Shown here in pieces: positions 47,185 to 60,322 of a DNA stretch of 64,000 nt. How positions within the stretch are numbered: the first letter of the stretch is position 1; each line of letters opens with the position of its first letter. The translations under genes were made by a program, and so were the position numbers. Source of the DNA: Bromus sterilis. Lineage: Eukaryota; Streptophyta; Magnoliopsida; Poales; Poaceae. The notes below the pieces were generated by a model. That model searched no databases. It was not told the DNA's origin and was given only the letters and a program-made list of their open reading frames with translations. The DNA lies in the NCBI GenBank assembly GCA_950022295.1, contig OX465599.1, positions 277,037,501 through 277,101,500 on the forward strand, written 5' to 3'.

Positions 47185-48391
47185 CTAAATTCTATCATCT
47201 TCCTCTTTTTCTCTAGCCCATCCTTCTTTAAGTTTAGCCATCATCCTAATATTTTCATTGATTTGTAACTGGATAGCATTAATAGGAGTGGCCTTACTCT
47301 CCTCAAGGGGAGAGGTTCTAATTTTTAACATGTCAACATCAAGGGCTAAGCTGTCTACCTTCAAACAAGGATTATCTAGTTTAGCTAGCTTTTCTTCCAC
47401 TTTCCTTTTGAAGGCTTTTTGGGTAGTGATAAAGTCTCTAAGTATATTTTCTAGTTCAGAAGTGGGGTTCTTGTTGCTAGGGTAGGTGTTGTTTTTCCCA
47501 TAAGTGGATGGAAACGATCTAGGATTACTAGCAAAGTTGTCCCTATAAGCATTATTATTAAAGTTGTTTCTAGCAATGAAGTTCACATCTAATTGTTCCT
47601 GAGCAACCAAAGAATTTAAAGGAACATCATGAGGATCAATAGAGGGTTGCTTGGTAAGTAGAGACATAACTAAATCAGCTTTATCATTGAGAGAGGTAAT
47701 TTCCTCGATAGAATTTACCTTCCTACCTGTTGGAGCGCGTTCGGTGTGCCATTGGGAATAATTGGTCATCATCTCATCGAGAAGTTTTGTGGCAGCACCA
47801 AGTGTATTTGACATAAAGGTTCCTCCCGCGGCCGAATCTAACAGGTTCCGCGTGGTAAAGTTCAAGCCTGCATAAAAAGTCTGGATAACCATCCAGGTAG
47901 TCAAACCATGTGTAGGGCATTTCTTAACAAGAGATTTCATACGTTCCCAAGCTTGGGCAACGTGTTCATTATCCAATTGCCTAAAATTCATAATGTTACT
48001 CCTCAATTGGATAATTTTAGCAGGTGGGTAGTACTTCCCAATAAAAGCATCTTTGCACTTATCCCAAGAATCTATGCTATTCCTAGGCAAAGATTGAAAC
48101 CAGATTTTAGCTCCGTCTCTCAAATAGAAAGGAAAAAAGCTTGATCTTAACAACATCACCTTCTACTTCTTTATACTTTTGCATACCACATAATTCAACA
48201 AAATTATTCAAGTGTAAAGCAACAACATCTCCAGCACCCGAGAATTGATCTCTCATAACAAGGTTTAGTAAAGCAGGTTTAATTTCATATGAGGTAGCTG
48301 AAGTGGAAGGTGTGGAAATTGGAGTGCAGATAAAGTCTTTGTTGTTGTGACTGGTGAAGTCACACAACTTTGTGTTTTCAGAGGAACCCAT
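47185..48391 (-). pseudogene. gag: S2 gag
   Basis: Likely start MGSSENTKLCDFT (ATG at 48389-48391), about 135 bp after the primer-binding site. Gag motifs include DQFSGAGDVVALHLNNF, GAKIWFQSLPRNSIDSWDKC and AFIGKYYPPAK. A 1-bp gain in a T-run (plus strand 48133-48138) shifts the frame inside LKLFPF-type sequence, and a TAG ends gag at 47185. The C-terminal part has Asn-rich YRDNFASNPRSFPSTYGKNN. It would form the particle core. Confidence 0.87.
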
Positions 48392-48526
48392 AGTAGCAGC
48401 AGGTGTGGAAGATTTTTTTGTAATTTTTGATAGAGGACACAAAGATAAAAACAGAAAGGTAAACTAACAAGACTAAAAAGTAAAGGTAAAAGGTAGTGGG
48501 AAACTCCCCTATCTTATCACTCGGAG

Positions 48527-48544
48527 TCAACGACAACGGCACCA
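48527..48544 (-). other. Primer-binding site of S2
   Basis: Minus-strand TGGTGCCGTTGTCGTTGA, 10 bp from the LTR end. It resembles TGGCGCCGTTGCCGGGGA of Athila-type elements. Confidence 0.8.
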
Positions 48545-48554
48545 GAATTTTGCT

Positions 48555-50196
48555 TGATACGCGAGAGAGGATTGCTTCTCGCCCTTCGTTGGTTACCCCA
48601 AGTGGAAGGTAAGATGCAGCGTAGCAGCAAGTTTCCCTCGGTGAAGATACCGAGGTTGAGTATCGACCAGTAGGACTCCGGCGATGATAAGTAGGTGTCA
48701 GAGGCCCACCTGACGCGGACTTGCACACAACACAATTAACTTTGCTCCCAACGAAGTTCAGAGAGGTTGTCAATCTCTCCGGTCTTGTTGTTTACAAAGG
48801 ATAAAAAACACAAGGGATAATGATAATGATAGCAACTGAAACTAAATACTGAAAAGTAAATAGCTTGTAAACAATGATGATAATATGGACCGGGGCCTCG
48901 TGATGTTCACTAGTGATGTCTCTCTCCCAAAAGACGATAAAACCGCTATGCGAGGTAAACAAAGTACAGAAGGGCAATTGACAGGATTATAAACGCACCG
49001 CAATGCTAACTATGCTACAAAAGAAAGAAAGAGGCTCAAAAGCATGGGAAGTATGCCAAAATAAGTAGACCGAAATCCATTTTCATCTACTACTAATCAT
49101 CCACCTTGAGATATCTATCCAGAACATCTCGCTGGTATTAAGTTGCGAGCCCCACCCAAAGTGTAAACCCAAAGCAACAGACAACTGCATTAAAAAGAAC
49201 TTTGCGTAAAGTAAACAATCCTTGTAACTGCGGTTACAAGCATCGTTGTTTTCCCCTTTGTGGCCACAGCACATCCCCTAGACTCATGTTTCTGCCAATC
49301 AAGCGTCTCATCAGGGGGAATGTACCCACAATCGAGCATAACGTTCCCTCTTGGAGTCACTACCTACCACTTGGCCAAAGCAATAAATAGCAACGGAAAA
49401 CATGCAAGAATTACTTCGGAACACAAATACAAAATATAAGAACCAATTATATTGAACTATCACAATCTGAACATAATCTCATAATCCATCAGATTCCATC
49501 AAACTCAGCATAGCAAAAGCAGAAAGAATTACATATGTGCCTTGATCATGTAGGGCAGCTCACGGGGTCTAAACCATGAAGAACAAAGATGGGAGGAGAA
49601 CATCACATAGCTACTGATCACGGACCCATGGTCCAAGGTAGACTAGTCATGGCACATCCGGGAAGCGTCCATGGTGGAGGAGAAGCTCCCAGAGTTCGAT
49701 CCTCCCTCCAGCAGGGTGCCGGGAAGGGTCCTGACGGTGCTCCCGATCTTGGAAGCGCGGCGGCGGCGAAACAGAGGAGAATTTGCGAAATAGGGTTATG
49801 TCTTTGGAGTTTCCCCGTGACGGAGAATAAATAGGCGAAGGGGGCAGCCAGGGGGGCCACCAGGGGGCCAGGCGCCCCCTTGGTGCGGCCAACCCCTGTC
49901 CGCGCCAGGTGGCCGCTTGGGTGCCTGGTGGTGGCCCCCTGGCCCTCCTTCGGGCTTCTGGAGTCTTCCGACACGCTGATTTTTTATCTGATTTTTTCCC
50001 GGATTTTTGGAGCATTTTTTATATGGGGAAAACTGAAATATAAAGACAACAGAAAACATGAACTGGCACTGGGGTGCACTGAGTTATTAGGTTAGTCCAA
50101 ATATGATCAAAAGTGTATGAAAGTGTATCTAGATCATAGCAATATCACACAAAACATGGAGCAAGCAGAAATTATCGATATATTTGAGACGTATCA
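48555..50196 (-). mobile_element. 5' LTR of S2
   Basis: 1642 bp, very similar to 41893-43522. Begins (minus) TGATACGTCTCAAATA. The donor-like site is altered here (ATGACT at 49645-49650 on the minus strand). Confidence 0.9.
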
Positions 50197-50201
50197 GTTC
50201 G

Positions 50202-50276
50202 CAACTTAATACAAGAGAGATGTTCTGGATAGATATCTCAAGGTGGAGGATTAGTGAGTAGATGCTGATGAATGAA
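50202..50276 (+). mobile_element. A-type LTR fragment S1b, middle part
   Basis: Continues 41892 as gcaacttaatacaagagagatgttctgg, matching S1's LTR at 40074-40140. It is cut by the C-type solo LTR at 50277. Confidence 0.8.
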
Positions 50277-51869
50277 TGATACGTCCCAAACATATCTATA
50301 ACTTCTGCTTGCTCCATGCATGTTTTGTGTGATATTGCTATGCTTTTGATACACTTTCATATCTTTTTATAATATATTTTGGAACTAACCTATTAATGGT
50401 TGCAAGAGTGCACAAGTTCTTGTTTTTGTAATTTATGTGTAGGAATTACTTGGATAAAGGAAAAATCACAAAAAGAAGCCTTGTAGGAGTTGGACTCTAA
50501 CTCTCCCGAAATCTGTCTCCACTAGACAGGTTTTAAATATCGCCTCGGAAATGCTAGAATACTTCCTCAAATAGAAAAAAACTTAAACTACAAAGTTGTA
50601 GGGAATTGTTTTCCGGTGGATCTAGATATAAAATTCGGCCCAATCGGAGTTCGGATGCTCCCTGGACCCCCGAAATACCGAAGATGTAATCTGGATGACG
50701 GGAATCCGAGAGTCTATATAAAGAGAGGAAACCTAGGTCAAAGGGTACCACGAAATTTCCTCCCCCTTGGCATCCGTCTTGAGGGGAGGATCAATCTCCA
50801 CAGCAGCACCATCTCCAAGGAAGAAGAAGGGGGCCAAGGACCGCTGCCCCCAAGGGCCGTGGCCACCGCCGTCGTCGTCGTCGTGGCCACCGCCGTCGTT
50901 GTCTCCTTCATCTCCTCTGGGCTGCACCTCTCCATCAACAACTCTCCCTCTCACCATGTCCATGTGTGAGTAGTCCCCCTCGGGGCTAAGGCTTGTATCT
51001 TGATCTATGTGGTTTCTCTCTCTCCCATGATGTGATCTTTGTTGTTATCATTGGCTATGTTAATCTAGGGTGATCCCATGATGTTTCCCCTTATTCTATG
51101 TATTGGATTTGATGTACTCACTTGATCCTATCTAGTATAATCCCAGAGACCATGGTGACAGCGGTCTATTGGACATGGGTTAGAAGAATATTTTCATGAG
51201 TGATTTTCTCTTTTGTGTGTGGATTGAAGATTGAGAGTCTCTTGGTGCTTGTCTTTGACTATCCTTGAGATATGTTGTGGTGATTGTGGTAATCTCTTTG
51301 GATGGCCGCGGTGACATTGGGAAATCCATAGATTGAGAACTACGAACTTTGAGGTGTGCTTTTGTGGCCCTACATAATTCTCATCCTCTCTTGACCACAA
51401 AGGAATGACCTCCGAGTGCGTCTCCATTGCATGTTTTATGGGAAATATCATGTGATTAGACTATGTTAATGTTGTTGAGAGTTTCCAATAGTGAAAGTAT
51501 GAAGCCTAGGCCTTGTTTCCTCTATTGTTACACCGTTCGTGCTCACTTTTGTCACATGTTTGCTTGCTGCACTTTTTATTACAGATTTATATTACCTTGC
51601 TTTGCCACACCTATCACTCGTATTTTACCATCTCTTCGCCGAACTACTGCACCTATAAAACTCCTAGTTGTATTAGGTGTGTTGGGGACACAAGAGACTT
51701 CTTGTATCATAATTGCAGGGTTGCTTGAGAGAGACCATCTTCAACCTCTACTTCCCTGAGTTCGATAAACCTTAGGTCATCCACTTGAGGGAAATTGTTG
51801 TTGTCCTACAAACCTCTGCGCTTGGAGGCCCAACAAAGTCTACAAGAATAGAAGCATGCGTAGACATCA
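50277..51869 (+). mobile_element. Solo LTR, C-type (WHAM-like)
   Basis: 1593 bp, starts TGATACGTCCCAAACA and ends GTAGACATCA. Flanks are ATGAA (50272-50276) and ATAAA (51870-51874), 4/5 match, and the surrounding S1b LTR is continuous across it. TATATAAA at 50715-50722; donor-like GTGAGT at 50966-50971. No internal domain next to it, so solo. GC-rich ORFs at 50616-50973 are not credible genes. Confidence 0.85.
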
Positions 51870-51899
51870 ATAAACAGTCTACTTGTCTTGGTGTAATGT
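51870..51899 (+). mobile_element. A-type LTR fragment S1b, last piece
   Basis: ACAGTCTACTTGTCTTGG matches S1's LTR at about 40152 (gtctacttattttgg). It is cut by the B-type LTR at 51900, expected TSD AATGT (51895-51899). The continuation (ctgcccatgctttt...) is not found in the window. Confidence 0.7.
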
Positions 51900-53374
51900 T
51901 GATAACCCACAAGTGTATGGGGTCGGAATAGTATTCGCGGGCAGGTATAACCCAATTTATTGATTCGACACAAGGGGAGCCAAATAATACTTATAAGCCT
52001 TAGCATTTGAGTTTTCAATTCAACCACACCTGAAAAAGCACTAGACAAGATATTTAGTAGCAACGGTGTGTTGACGGGTGTAGCCTTTAAGACTTCCCCA
52101 ATCACCAACACCACAAAGTAGTAACAAAGGAGTAGCAGAAGTAACGAGAGCAATAGTAACAACGAAGGAAATAAAGATGAAAGATGGACCGAGGTTCAAG
52201 GTTTCACTAGTGGTAACTCTCCAAGCAAAAGAACAAGTGTTGGGTGCACAAATTAAAGTTGGGCAATTGAAAAAATTGCACTAACTCTAGCCAAAGAACA
52301 AACTAGAGCATCCTAGTCTAAGAACCATACGTAGGCATGTATTTCGTATGTAGTTGTACGTGCTTACCATAAGAACTTGCACAATATATTTTGTCTTACC
52401 CTCCCTCTACCAACGGGCCCAAATAAGGAACTTATGGAGATTAAGGTGCTCCTGTCAAAGAGCACCGGAACAAAGCATTAACACTCTATGAACACGTGTA
52501 ATACTCAAATTATAGCCCATCCCCTTTGGTTTCCCAAGTTGTCACCATTGAGATCGCTGGTTCCGGACTATAACATGTGCATACAACCGTACATAAGATC
52601 TAGAAAAAAAGTTATAATCATGCAACCATAAAGTGCTCATATCTGAAATCATGTTACTCGTGCACTAGTAACAAGCATTAAGAACAACAAATTCCAGCAA
52701 TAACAATTCATAAACTTCTTAGGATTTAACAATGTAACAATTCATCAGATCCCAAAAAACACAACACCAATTACATCATATGGATCTCAATTATGTAGGG
52801 CAGATCATGAGAACTTTGTATTGAAGATCTAGGAGATCAATCATGGGGTGAAGAAGGGTTGATGAAGATGACCCCGGGGGCCAAGGCCCTCTCCGGCAGG
52901 GTGCCAGAACAGGATCCTGGTGACCCCTGAAGCTAGGTTTCGATGGCGGTGGAGATCGGGATCACTTCTGGAAAATATGATGGGATATCTCGGGTTTTTG
53001 GGTTCCGAGGAAAAAAATAGGCCGAAGGGGAGTCTGAGGGGGCCCCCACCTCAACCGGTCGGCCAGGTGGCGCGGGTCCCCCCTGGGCGCGCCCTATGGC
53101 CGCCTGGTGGGTGTGCACCTCCCCTAGAGCTCCTCCCCCAGCCGGAGGACTCCTGATGAAAAACATTTTTGGTAATTTTTTGGGAATTTTCTGAGCAACT
53201 TCATTTATTGGACCTTTTTTGCATTGCAACGACAAAACAGACAGAAACTGGCACTGGGCTCTATATTAGTAGGTTCGTCCAGTAAATGATTTAAAAGAAT
53301 GGAAAAAAGTTGTAGCAATGACACAAAATAAGCATGGAACAAGAAAAAATTATAGATACGTTTGAGACGTATTA
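51900..53374 (-). mobile_element. B-type LTR (3' LTR of a minus-strand element)
   Basis: 1475 bp, plus-strand start TGATAACCCACAAGTG and end GAGACGTATTA (TGATACG decayed to TAATACG). It shares the first 130 or so sense bases with A- and C-type LTRs but has a different sense end, GGTTATCA. GC-rich promoter region around 53030-53150. Internal sequence follows at 53375. Confidence 0.82.
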
Positions 53375-53848
53375 ACATCCCCAAGATTAATTCATACTCG
53401 TCCTCGAGTAGGTAAATGATAACAAGATAATTCTGATGTGACATGCTACTAGGAGTATAAGCAATCAATCTAATGTACTGAAGATACATAAGCCACGGAC
53501 AAAGTGATATAAAGCAATAATCTATAGTTGATATTAAAGCAAGCAATGAAAGAACATATAGACAATTGAGCTCTTGATGTCCTTGAATCAAATGTCTCCA
53601 GTCGGAGTTCCTGTGCCAGGAGTGGGGAAGTTTTAGAGCATAAAAATATTGAATAGTTTTTGAGAACTCAATCTACTAATTTTAACACATGGTCCCCTTG
53701 GAATATTATTATGACTCATCCACATACCGTCGGCCAGGTACGAGACAATCCGATCCTCTCCCTTTTGACTTTGAGCACTCATGCAATGAATGGGCGCAAG
53801 CAAGATTATTTGGCACTTAGGATGTCGAAGAGAATAATGATGGGTATA
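53375..53848 (-). mobile_element. 3' internal end of the B-type element
   Basis: Starts with purine-tract sequence AATCTTGGGGATGT (minus) and matches the 3' internal ends of S2 and F through AGAGAATAATG. It is cut by element E at 53849 after GTATA. No coding content. Confidence 0.8.
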
Positions 53849-55483
53849 TGATACGGTGAGGAAGATATTTCTCTCACTTCTTGTTGGTTACCCCAAGTGG
53901 AAGGTGAGATGTAGCATAGCAGCAAATTTCCCTTAACGAAGATGTTAAGGTTTAGATTGTCTCCAGTAGGACTCCAAGAGATACAAGAAGGTGGTAAAGT
54001 GAACAATGGCACCGTTCACAATCTAAAGATTGCTTACTTCAGCTGGACCTGCACACACAGCAAATAACTTTGCTCCCAACGAGTTCAGAGGAGTTGTCAA
54101 TTCCTCCGTCCTTGCTGTTTACGAAGGATCAACGCAAGAGATAAAAGTGCAACTGAAAGTAAAAACTGAAAGTAAATTGATGGTGTAAACAATGGTGGAA
54201 ATATGGACCGGGGTCCCATGACATTCACTAGTGATGTCTCTCTCCCAAAAGACGATAAAAGTGCTAGCAAGGTAAACAAATCATAGTTGGGCAATTGACA
54301 GGGTTATAAACGCACCGCACTGCTAACTATGCTACAAAAGAAAGGAAGAGGCTCAAAAGCAATGGGCAGTACACTAAGGTAAGTAGACCGAAATCCATCT
54401 ACATCTACTATGAATCATCCACCTTGAGATATCTATCCAGAACATCTCGCTGGACTTAAGTTAAGAATCCCACCCAAAGTGTAAACTCAAAGCAACAGAC
54501 AACTGCATTAAAAGAACTTTGCGTAAAGTAAACAATCCTTGCACCCGCGGGTACAAGCACCGTTGTTTTATCCCTGGTGGCAACAGCACATCCCCTAGTC
54601 TCATGTTTCTGTCACTCAAGCTAGACATCAGGGGGCTGAACCCACAATCAAGCATAACGCTCCCTCTTGGAGTTGCAACAAATCACTTGGCCAAAGTAAA
54701 ATACGGCAACGGAGAACATGCAAGAATTAACTCAAGAACACAAATATAAAAGAGAACCAAATATATTACTCATCACAATCTGAACATAGTCTCATAATCC
54801 ATAAGATCCCAGCAAACTTAGCATAGCAACACAGAAAATTACAAAGGTTCCTCGATCATGTGAGGCAGCTCACGAGGTCTCTAAAGGGGAAGCACAAAGA
54901 GGGGAGGAGAACATCACATATCTACTGGTCATGGACCCATGGTCCAAGGGGGACTACTCACAGCACAACCGGGAGGCGTCCATGGCGATGGATGGTCTAC
55001 CGGAGGGGATTCCTCCATCTGGCAGGGTGCCGGGGCAGCTTCTCCTGGCAGCGGTACAAAGAGCAGAACGGGAATATCAAATCGATATTGGGGGTTTCCT
55101 CCGCGGGCACTAAATATAGGCCAAGGGGGGTACCGAGGGGGTCACAGGGCAGCCAGGAGGGTGCTCGGCACGCCCTAGGGTGGGCCGTGCCAGGGACCCT
55201 CCTGGGGCCCTGGTGGGTCCACTCCCTTCCATCTTTGGTTCTTCGGGAAGCTTCCGAGACGCTGATTTTTATATAATTTTCCAGAATTTATTTGGCACTT
55301 TTAATGGCCGGAAAACCTGAAATATAAAACTGAAGAAAACAAGAACTGGAAACTGGGTGCACTGGGTTAATAGGTTAGTCCAAATATGATCAAAAGCGTA
55401 TGAAAGTTCAAGAAAAACATGGAAAAGTCACACAAATCATGCATGGAGCAAGCAGAAATTATAGATAAGTTTGGGACGTATCA
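53849..55483 (-). mobile_element. A-type 3' LTR of element E
   Basis: 1635 bp, plus-strand TGATACGGTGAGG to GGGACGTATCA. Minus-strand ATGGACGCCTCCCGG leader followed by GTGAGT at 54956-54961. Expected left TSD GTATA (53844-53848). Confidence 0.85.
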
Positions 55484-56547
55484 ACATCCCCAAGCTTAAT
55501 TCATGCTCATCCTCGAGTAGGGAAATGATAACAAGCATAATTTCTGTGGCGACATGCCACACAACCATATAAGGACTTTTAAGTAAAGCAATCAAAGCAT
55601 GTAATTCAATTGAAGCCTTAACAAGCAAGAGTCTATATTAGCATTGACACAAGCAACAAAAGAACAAAGGGTGCAAGATCTCTCGCTGTCCGTGACTCGA
55701 ATGTCTCCTGATGGTGTTTGCGTGCAAGCAGGGGACTGGGAAAAAGAGAGAAAAAAAGGTTATTGAGAACTACTATCTACTAAAGTTTCACACTTAGTCT
55801 CCTTTGGATTCTTATCTTGTCTCGTCCTCAAACCACTAGCCAGGTACAAGTCAAACTGATCCACTCCCTTTCGATATTCTGAGCACTCATGCAATGGATG
55901 AGCGTGAGCAAGAAAGTTGACACCTAAAAGGCGAAACAGAAAGAAGGTGGAGGTGGAAGACAAAAAAAGGTGTGGAAGGCTCACATCAATGAGGACAACC
56001 ATAGGCGAGAGAAGGCCATATGATAGATATGATGTGAGGAGTAAGGATTGCCATGCAACGGATGCACATGTGAGCTAAAAGCTCTCCAAGGGAACTGGTG
56101 GGGGTGCATCCAACTTGCTTGCTCAAGAAGACCTAGAACTCATTTGAGGAGGCTCATCATTGGAATATACAATCCAAGTTCTATAGTGTGAAGGGCCCCC
56201 ACATAGCTATATGCATGTATGATGATCTCTATGGAGTACAAGGGTTAGAGCATGAAGTACTAGTGTGGATCTCTCAAAAGGAATAGTAGTGTCCCCCCCC
56301 CCTTCTCTCTTTTTATTTTTTTATTTTCTCTTTTTTCTATTTTTTGTATTTTTTTGGTGGCCTCAATGGCTCTTTCTATTTAACTCTCATTTGTCCTCTT
56401 TGGGATCTTTTGATTTTTTCCTCTTTGGGATCTTTTCCTCACCTTAGGGGTAACACTCTATATTTTACAAGAATATAGGAGATCTTTCACACTTTACAAT
56501 GGTACTCACATAAAGAAAATGTAATTATCATGATGCAAATGTATTAC
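55484..56547 (-). mobile_element. 3' internal end of element E
   Basis: Same as F's 3' internal region (58206-59280) up to CATGATGCAAATGTATTAC, where element F is inserted. Non-coding. Includes purine tract at 55484-55497. Confidence 0.82.
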
Positions 56548-58205
56548 TGATACACGAGATAGCTTCTCGTCCCTCGTTGGCTACCCCAAGTGGAAGGTGA
56601 GATGAAGTATAGCAGCAAGTTTCCCTTAGCAAAGATGCTAAGGTTTGAAGTATCGAACCAGTAGGACTCCAACAGATACAAGTAGGTGGTGAAGTGAACA
56701 ATGGCGTCGTTCACAACTCTAAGTTGCTTACTTCACCTAGACCTGCACACACAAAAGATAGCTTTGCTCCCAACGAGTACAGAGGAGTTGTCAATTCCTC
56801 TGGCCTTGATGTTTACAAAGGTTAAAACGCACGGGATAATAATGATAGTGATAGTTGCGGAAAAGGAAATACTGAAAGTAAATTGAAGGTGTAAACAATA
56901 GTAGAGATATGGACCGGGGTACTATGATGTTCACTAGTGATGTCTCTCTCCCAAAAGACGATAAAATAGCCATGCGAGGTAAACAAATCACAGCTGGGCA
57001 ATTGACAGGATTATGTGCGCAAACCAATGCAAATTATGCTATGCAGAAAGGAAGAGGCTCAAAAGCACGGGCGGTACGGCAAGACAAGTAGACCGAAATC
57101 CATCTGCATCTACCCACTAATCATCCACCTTGAGATATCTATCCAGAACATCTCGCTAGTATTAAGTTGCGAATCCCACCCAAAGTGTAAACTCAAAGAA
57201 ACAGACAACTGCATTAAAGAACTTTGCGTAAAGTAAACAATCCTTGCACCCGCAAGTACAAGAACCGTTGTTTCCCCCTTGTGGTAACAGCACATCCCCT
57301 AGACTCATGTTTCTGTCACTCAAGCTAGTCATCGGGGGGCATGAACCCACAATCATGCATAACGATCCCTCTTGGAGTCACTACCTACTACTTGGCCAAA
57401 GCAATAAACAACCACGGAGAACATGCAAGAGTTTCTCAAGAACGTAAATATAAAAGAAGAGAATCAAATATATAACTCAATCACAATCTGAAAATAATCT
57501 CATAATCCATTGGATCCTGGCAAACTCAGCATAGCCACAACAGAAAGATTACATATGTGCCTGGATCACGTAGGGAAGCTCACGAGGTCTAGTCCATGAA
57601 GAACAAAGAGGGGAGGAGAACATCACATAGCTACTGATCATAGACCCATGGTCCAAGGTTGAATACTCACGGTTCATCCGGGAAGCATCCATGGTGGTGG
57701 AGAACCTCCCGGAGGTGATTCCTCCCTCCGGCAGGGTGCCGGGAGGAGGTCTTCTGGTGCTCCCTATCTTGGAAGCGCGGCGGCGGCGGAACAGAGGAGA
57801 TATCGCGAAAAATGGTTCCGTCCCCGAGGGTTTCTCGTCACGGGGAATAAATAGGCGAAAGGGGGCATCCAGAGGTGGGCCAGAGGCTCCAGGCGCCCCC
57901 CTGGCGCGCCCACTGGCCGCCTGGGGCCCCCCCGGCTCCCCTCTAGACCCTCTCGGTCTCTTCGCGAAGCTTCCGGTACGCTGATTTTTCCTATATTTTT
58001 CCCAGAATTTTTCTTGTACTTTTAGTAAGGGGGAAACCTGAAATACAAAAACAGCAGAAAATAGGTACTGGCACTGGGGTGCACTGAGTTAATAGGTTAG
58101 TCCAAATATGATCAAAAGTGTATGGAAGTTCATCAATATCATAGCAATATCACACAAAAGAGGCATGGAGCAAGCAGAAATTATAGATACATTTTGGACG
58201 TATCA
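56548..58205 (-). mobile_element. 3' LTR of element F
   Basis: 1658 bp, plus-strand TGATACACGAG to GGACGTATCA. Minus-strand ATGGATGCTTCCCGGATG leader followed by GTGAGT at 57665-57670. Confidence 0.88.
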
Positions 58206-59410
58206 ATATCCCCAAGCTTAATTCCTGCTCGTCCTCGAGTAGGTAAATGATAACAAGCATAATTTATGTGGTGACATGCTAACAACCATATAAGAACTTT
58301 GTAAGTAAAGCAATCAAGGCGTGTAATTCAATTCAAGTCATAACAGGCAAGAGTCTATATTTAGCATTGAAATAAGCAACATAAGAACATAAAGGTGCAA
58401 GAGCTCTCGCTGTCCGTGACTCGAATGTCTCCAAATGGTGTTTGCGTGCAAGAAAGGGGATAGGGATATACGAGAAAAAGTGTTTTTATGTTGAGAACTC
58501 AATCTACTAAAGTGTCACACTTGGTCTTCTTTGGAATCTTATCTTGACTCATCCCCAGACCACTAGCCAGGTGCAAGTCAAAATGATCCACTCCTTTTCG
58601 ACATTTTCAGCACTCATGCAATGGATGAGCGTAAGCAAGAAAGTTGACACTTAGGATGGCAAAGAGAGAATAATGTGGAGGAGGAACACAAAAAAGGTGT
58701 GAAAGGCTCACATCAATGAGGACAATCATAGGCGAGAGAAAGCCAAATGATAGATATGATGTGAGGAGTAGGGATTGCCATGCAACGGATGCACATATGA
58801 GCTAAGGTAAGCTCTCCAATGGAACTAGTGGGGGTGCATCCAACTTGCTTGCTCAAGAAGACCTAGAGCTCTTTTGAGGAGGCTCATCATTGGAATATAC
58901 AAGCCAAGTTCTATAGTGTGAAGGTCCCCACATAGCTATATGCATGAATGCTAATCTCTGTGGAGTACAAGATATAAAAGGGAGTACGAGTGTGGATCTC
59001 TCAAAAGGAATAGTAGTGTGCCCCCTTCTCTCTTTTTATTTATTTTTCTCTTTTTTCTATTTTTTGTATATTTTATGGTGGCCTCAATGGCTCTTTCTAT
59101 TTCTCTCTCATTTGTTATCTTTGGGATCTTTTAATTTTTTCCTCTTTGGGATCTTTTAATTTGTCCACTTTGGCATCTTTTCCTCACTTTAGGGGCAACA
59201 CTCTATATATTACAAAAAGTATAGAAGATCTTTCACACTTTACAAAAGTACTCAATGTAGCTATCATGATGTATGCAAATGTATGCCTTTGCCAGTGTAG
59301 CAGGATATGCAATGATAATAGCGCGTCATGTAGCAATGATTAGGGCAAGGCCCAACTAGCATGTGTCTCATCGATCAAGCAAGTAGCATGTATGACATGA
59401 AGATCAAGTC

Positions 59411-59794
59411 ATGAGAAGATGGATGTTACATGGCAATATATGTCGGAAAGGCTATGGAAATGCCTTGGTAGGTAGGTATGGTGGCTGTTTTGAGGAAGGA
59501 TATAAGGAGGTTTATGATGAAAGAGCGTATCGTGCCAAGGGTTTGGATGTACCGGCGAAGGTGGACGCTAACTCTCGGAGTGAGAAGAAAGCAATGCACG
59601 ACACAGGAGAGGTTAGCAAAATATGGGAAGGTGGAAGTGTCAACTTTCGAATACTTACATTAGTCCGAAGAACTCATGCACTTATTATCGGTAAGTCTCA
59701 ATCTAATAAGGTGGTTCACAAAGAGACAAGTACCCCGAGGAGGAGTGTATGGGGGTTTGGTTATCCTTGCGTATCCTCGACTCATGGTACATGA
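59411..59794 (+). CDS. ORF antisense to F, third copy
   Basis: 127 codons, MRRWMLHGNICRKGYGNALV... to SVWGFGYPCVSSTHGT. It matches the antisense frames at 37541-37921 and 44623-45004. Relative to S2 it has an extra A in AGCAAAATATGG that joins the first and last parts into one frame. No domain recognised. Confidence 0.35.
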   Translation: MRRWMLHGNICRKGYGNALVGRYGGCFEEGYKEVYDERAYRAKGLDVPAKVDANSRSEKKAMHDTGEVSKIWEGGSVNFRILTLVRRTHALIIGKSQSNKVVHKETSTPRRSVWGFGYPCVSSTHGT

Positions 59795-60322
59795 GTGTAC
59801 TCTAATATTCGACCCGTCAGAAGAGTAGTGATCCATCTAGTAACTAGAGTTCTCAACTAATTTGTAGGTTTTTGAAAATAAACACGGATTGCCCAAAATA
59901 CGACATCTATCACTAATAGGCTAAAGCTCTTGACACCAAAAGTCCAAGCATTACTCAAAACAACACCTCAAAACTATTGCAAGTTACTACTACAAAAGAA
60001 TAGCAACCTCAATTACCTACTTCAAGTCAAGACACAAAACTCAGTGCAACAGGCAAACTCTCTAAACAATATAAACATGAAAACTCAAGAAAGTTCTAGC
60101 AACAAACTAAAAAAAGCTCTTTAAAAAAGATAAGCATGAAAACTAAGAGCTAAACATGACAGCATCTATGAAAAAGATAAAGAACACACACAACAAAGAT
60201 AAGCATGAAAATCCTATGATGTGTTCTAGGGTGAAGTGGAGCGTGTTTCTCTCCCACACAAAGCAATCTGGGTTCTAACTTGTTATGAACAGCAAGCACA
60301 GCTAAAGAAAACTAAAAAAAAC

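Larger units (their letters stand above)
41893..50196 (-). mobile_element. Athila-lineage element S2 (Sabrina-like), gag and protease only
   Basis: Left LTR 41893-43522 (1630 bp) and right LTR 48555-50196 (1642 bp), flanked by GTTCA (41888-41892) and GTTCG (50197-50201), a 4/5 TSD match; the target LTR is continuous across them. Read on the minus strand: primer-binding site 48527-48544, gag 48391-47185, protease to 46435, then 2.9 kb without RT or integrase and the purine tract at 43523-43536. Non-autonomous. Confidence 0.9.

Noticed and set aside
50616..50973. Possible host gene with Ser/Pro-rich product near a TATA box
   Set aside because: It lies in the transcribed part of the C-type solo LTR; the GTCGTC repeats explain the open frames.
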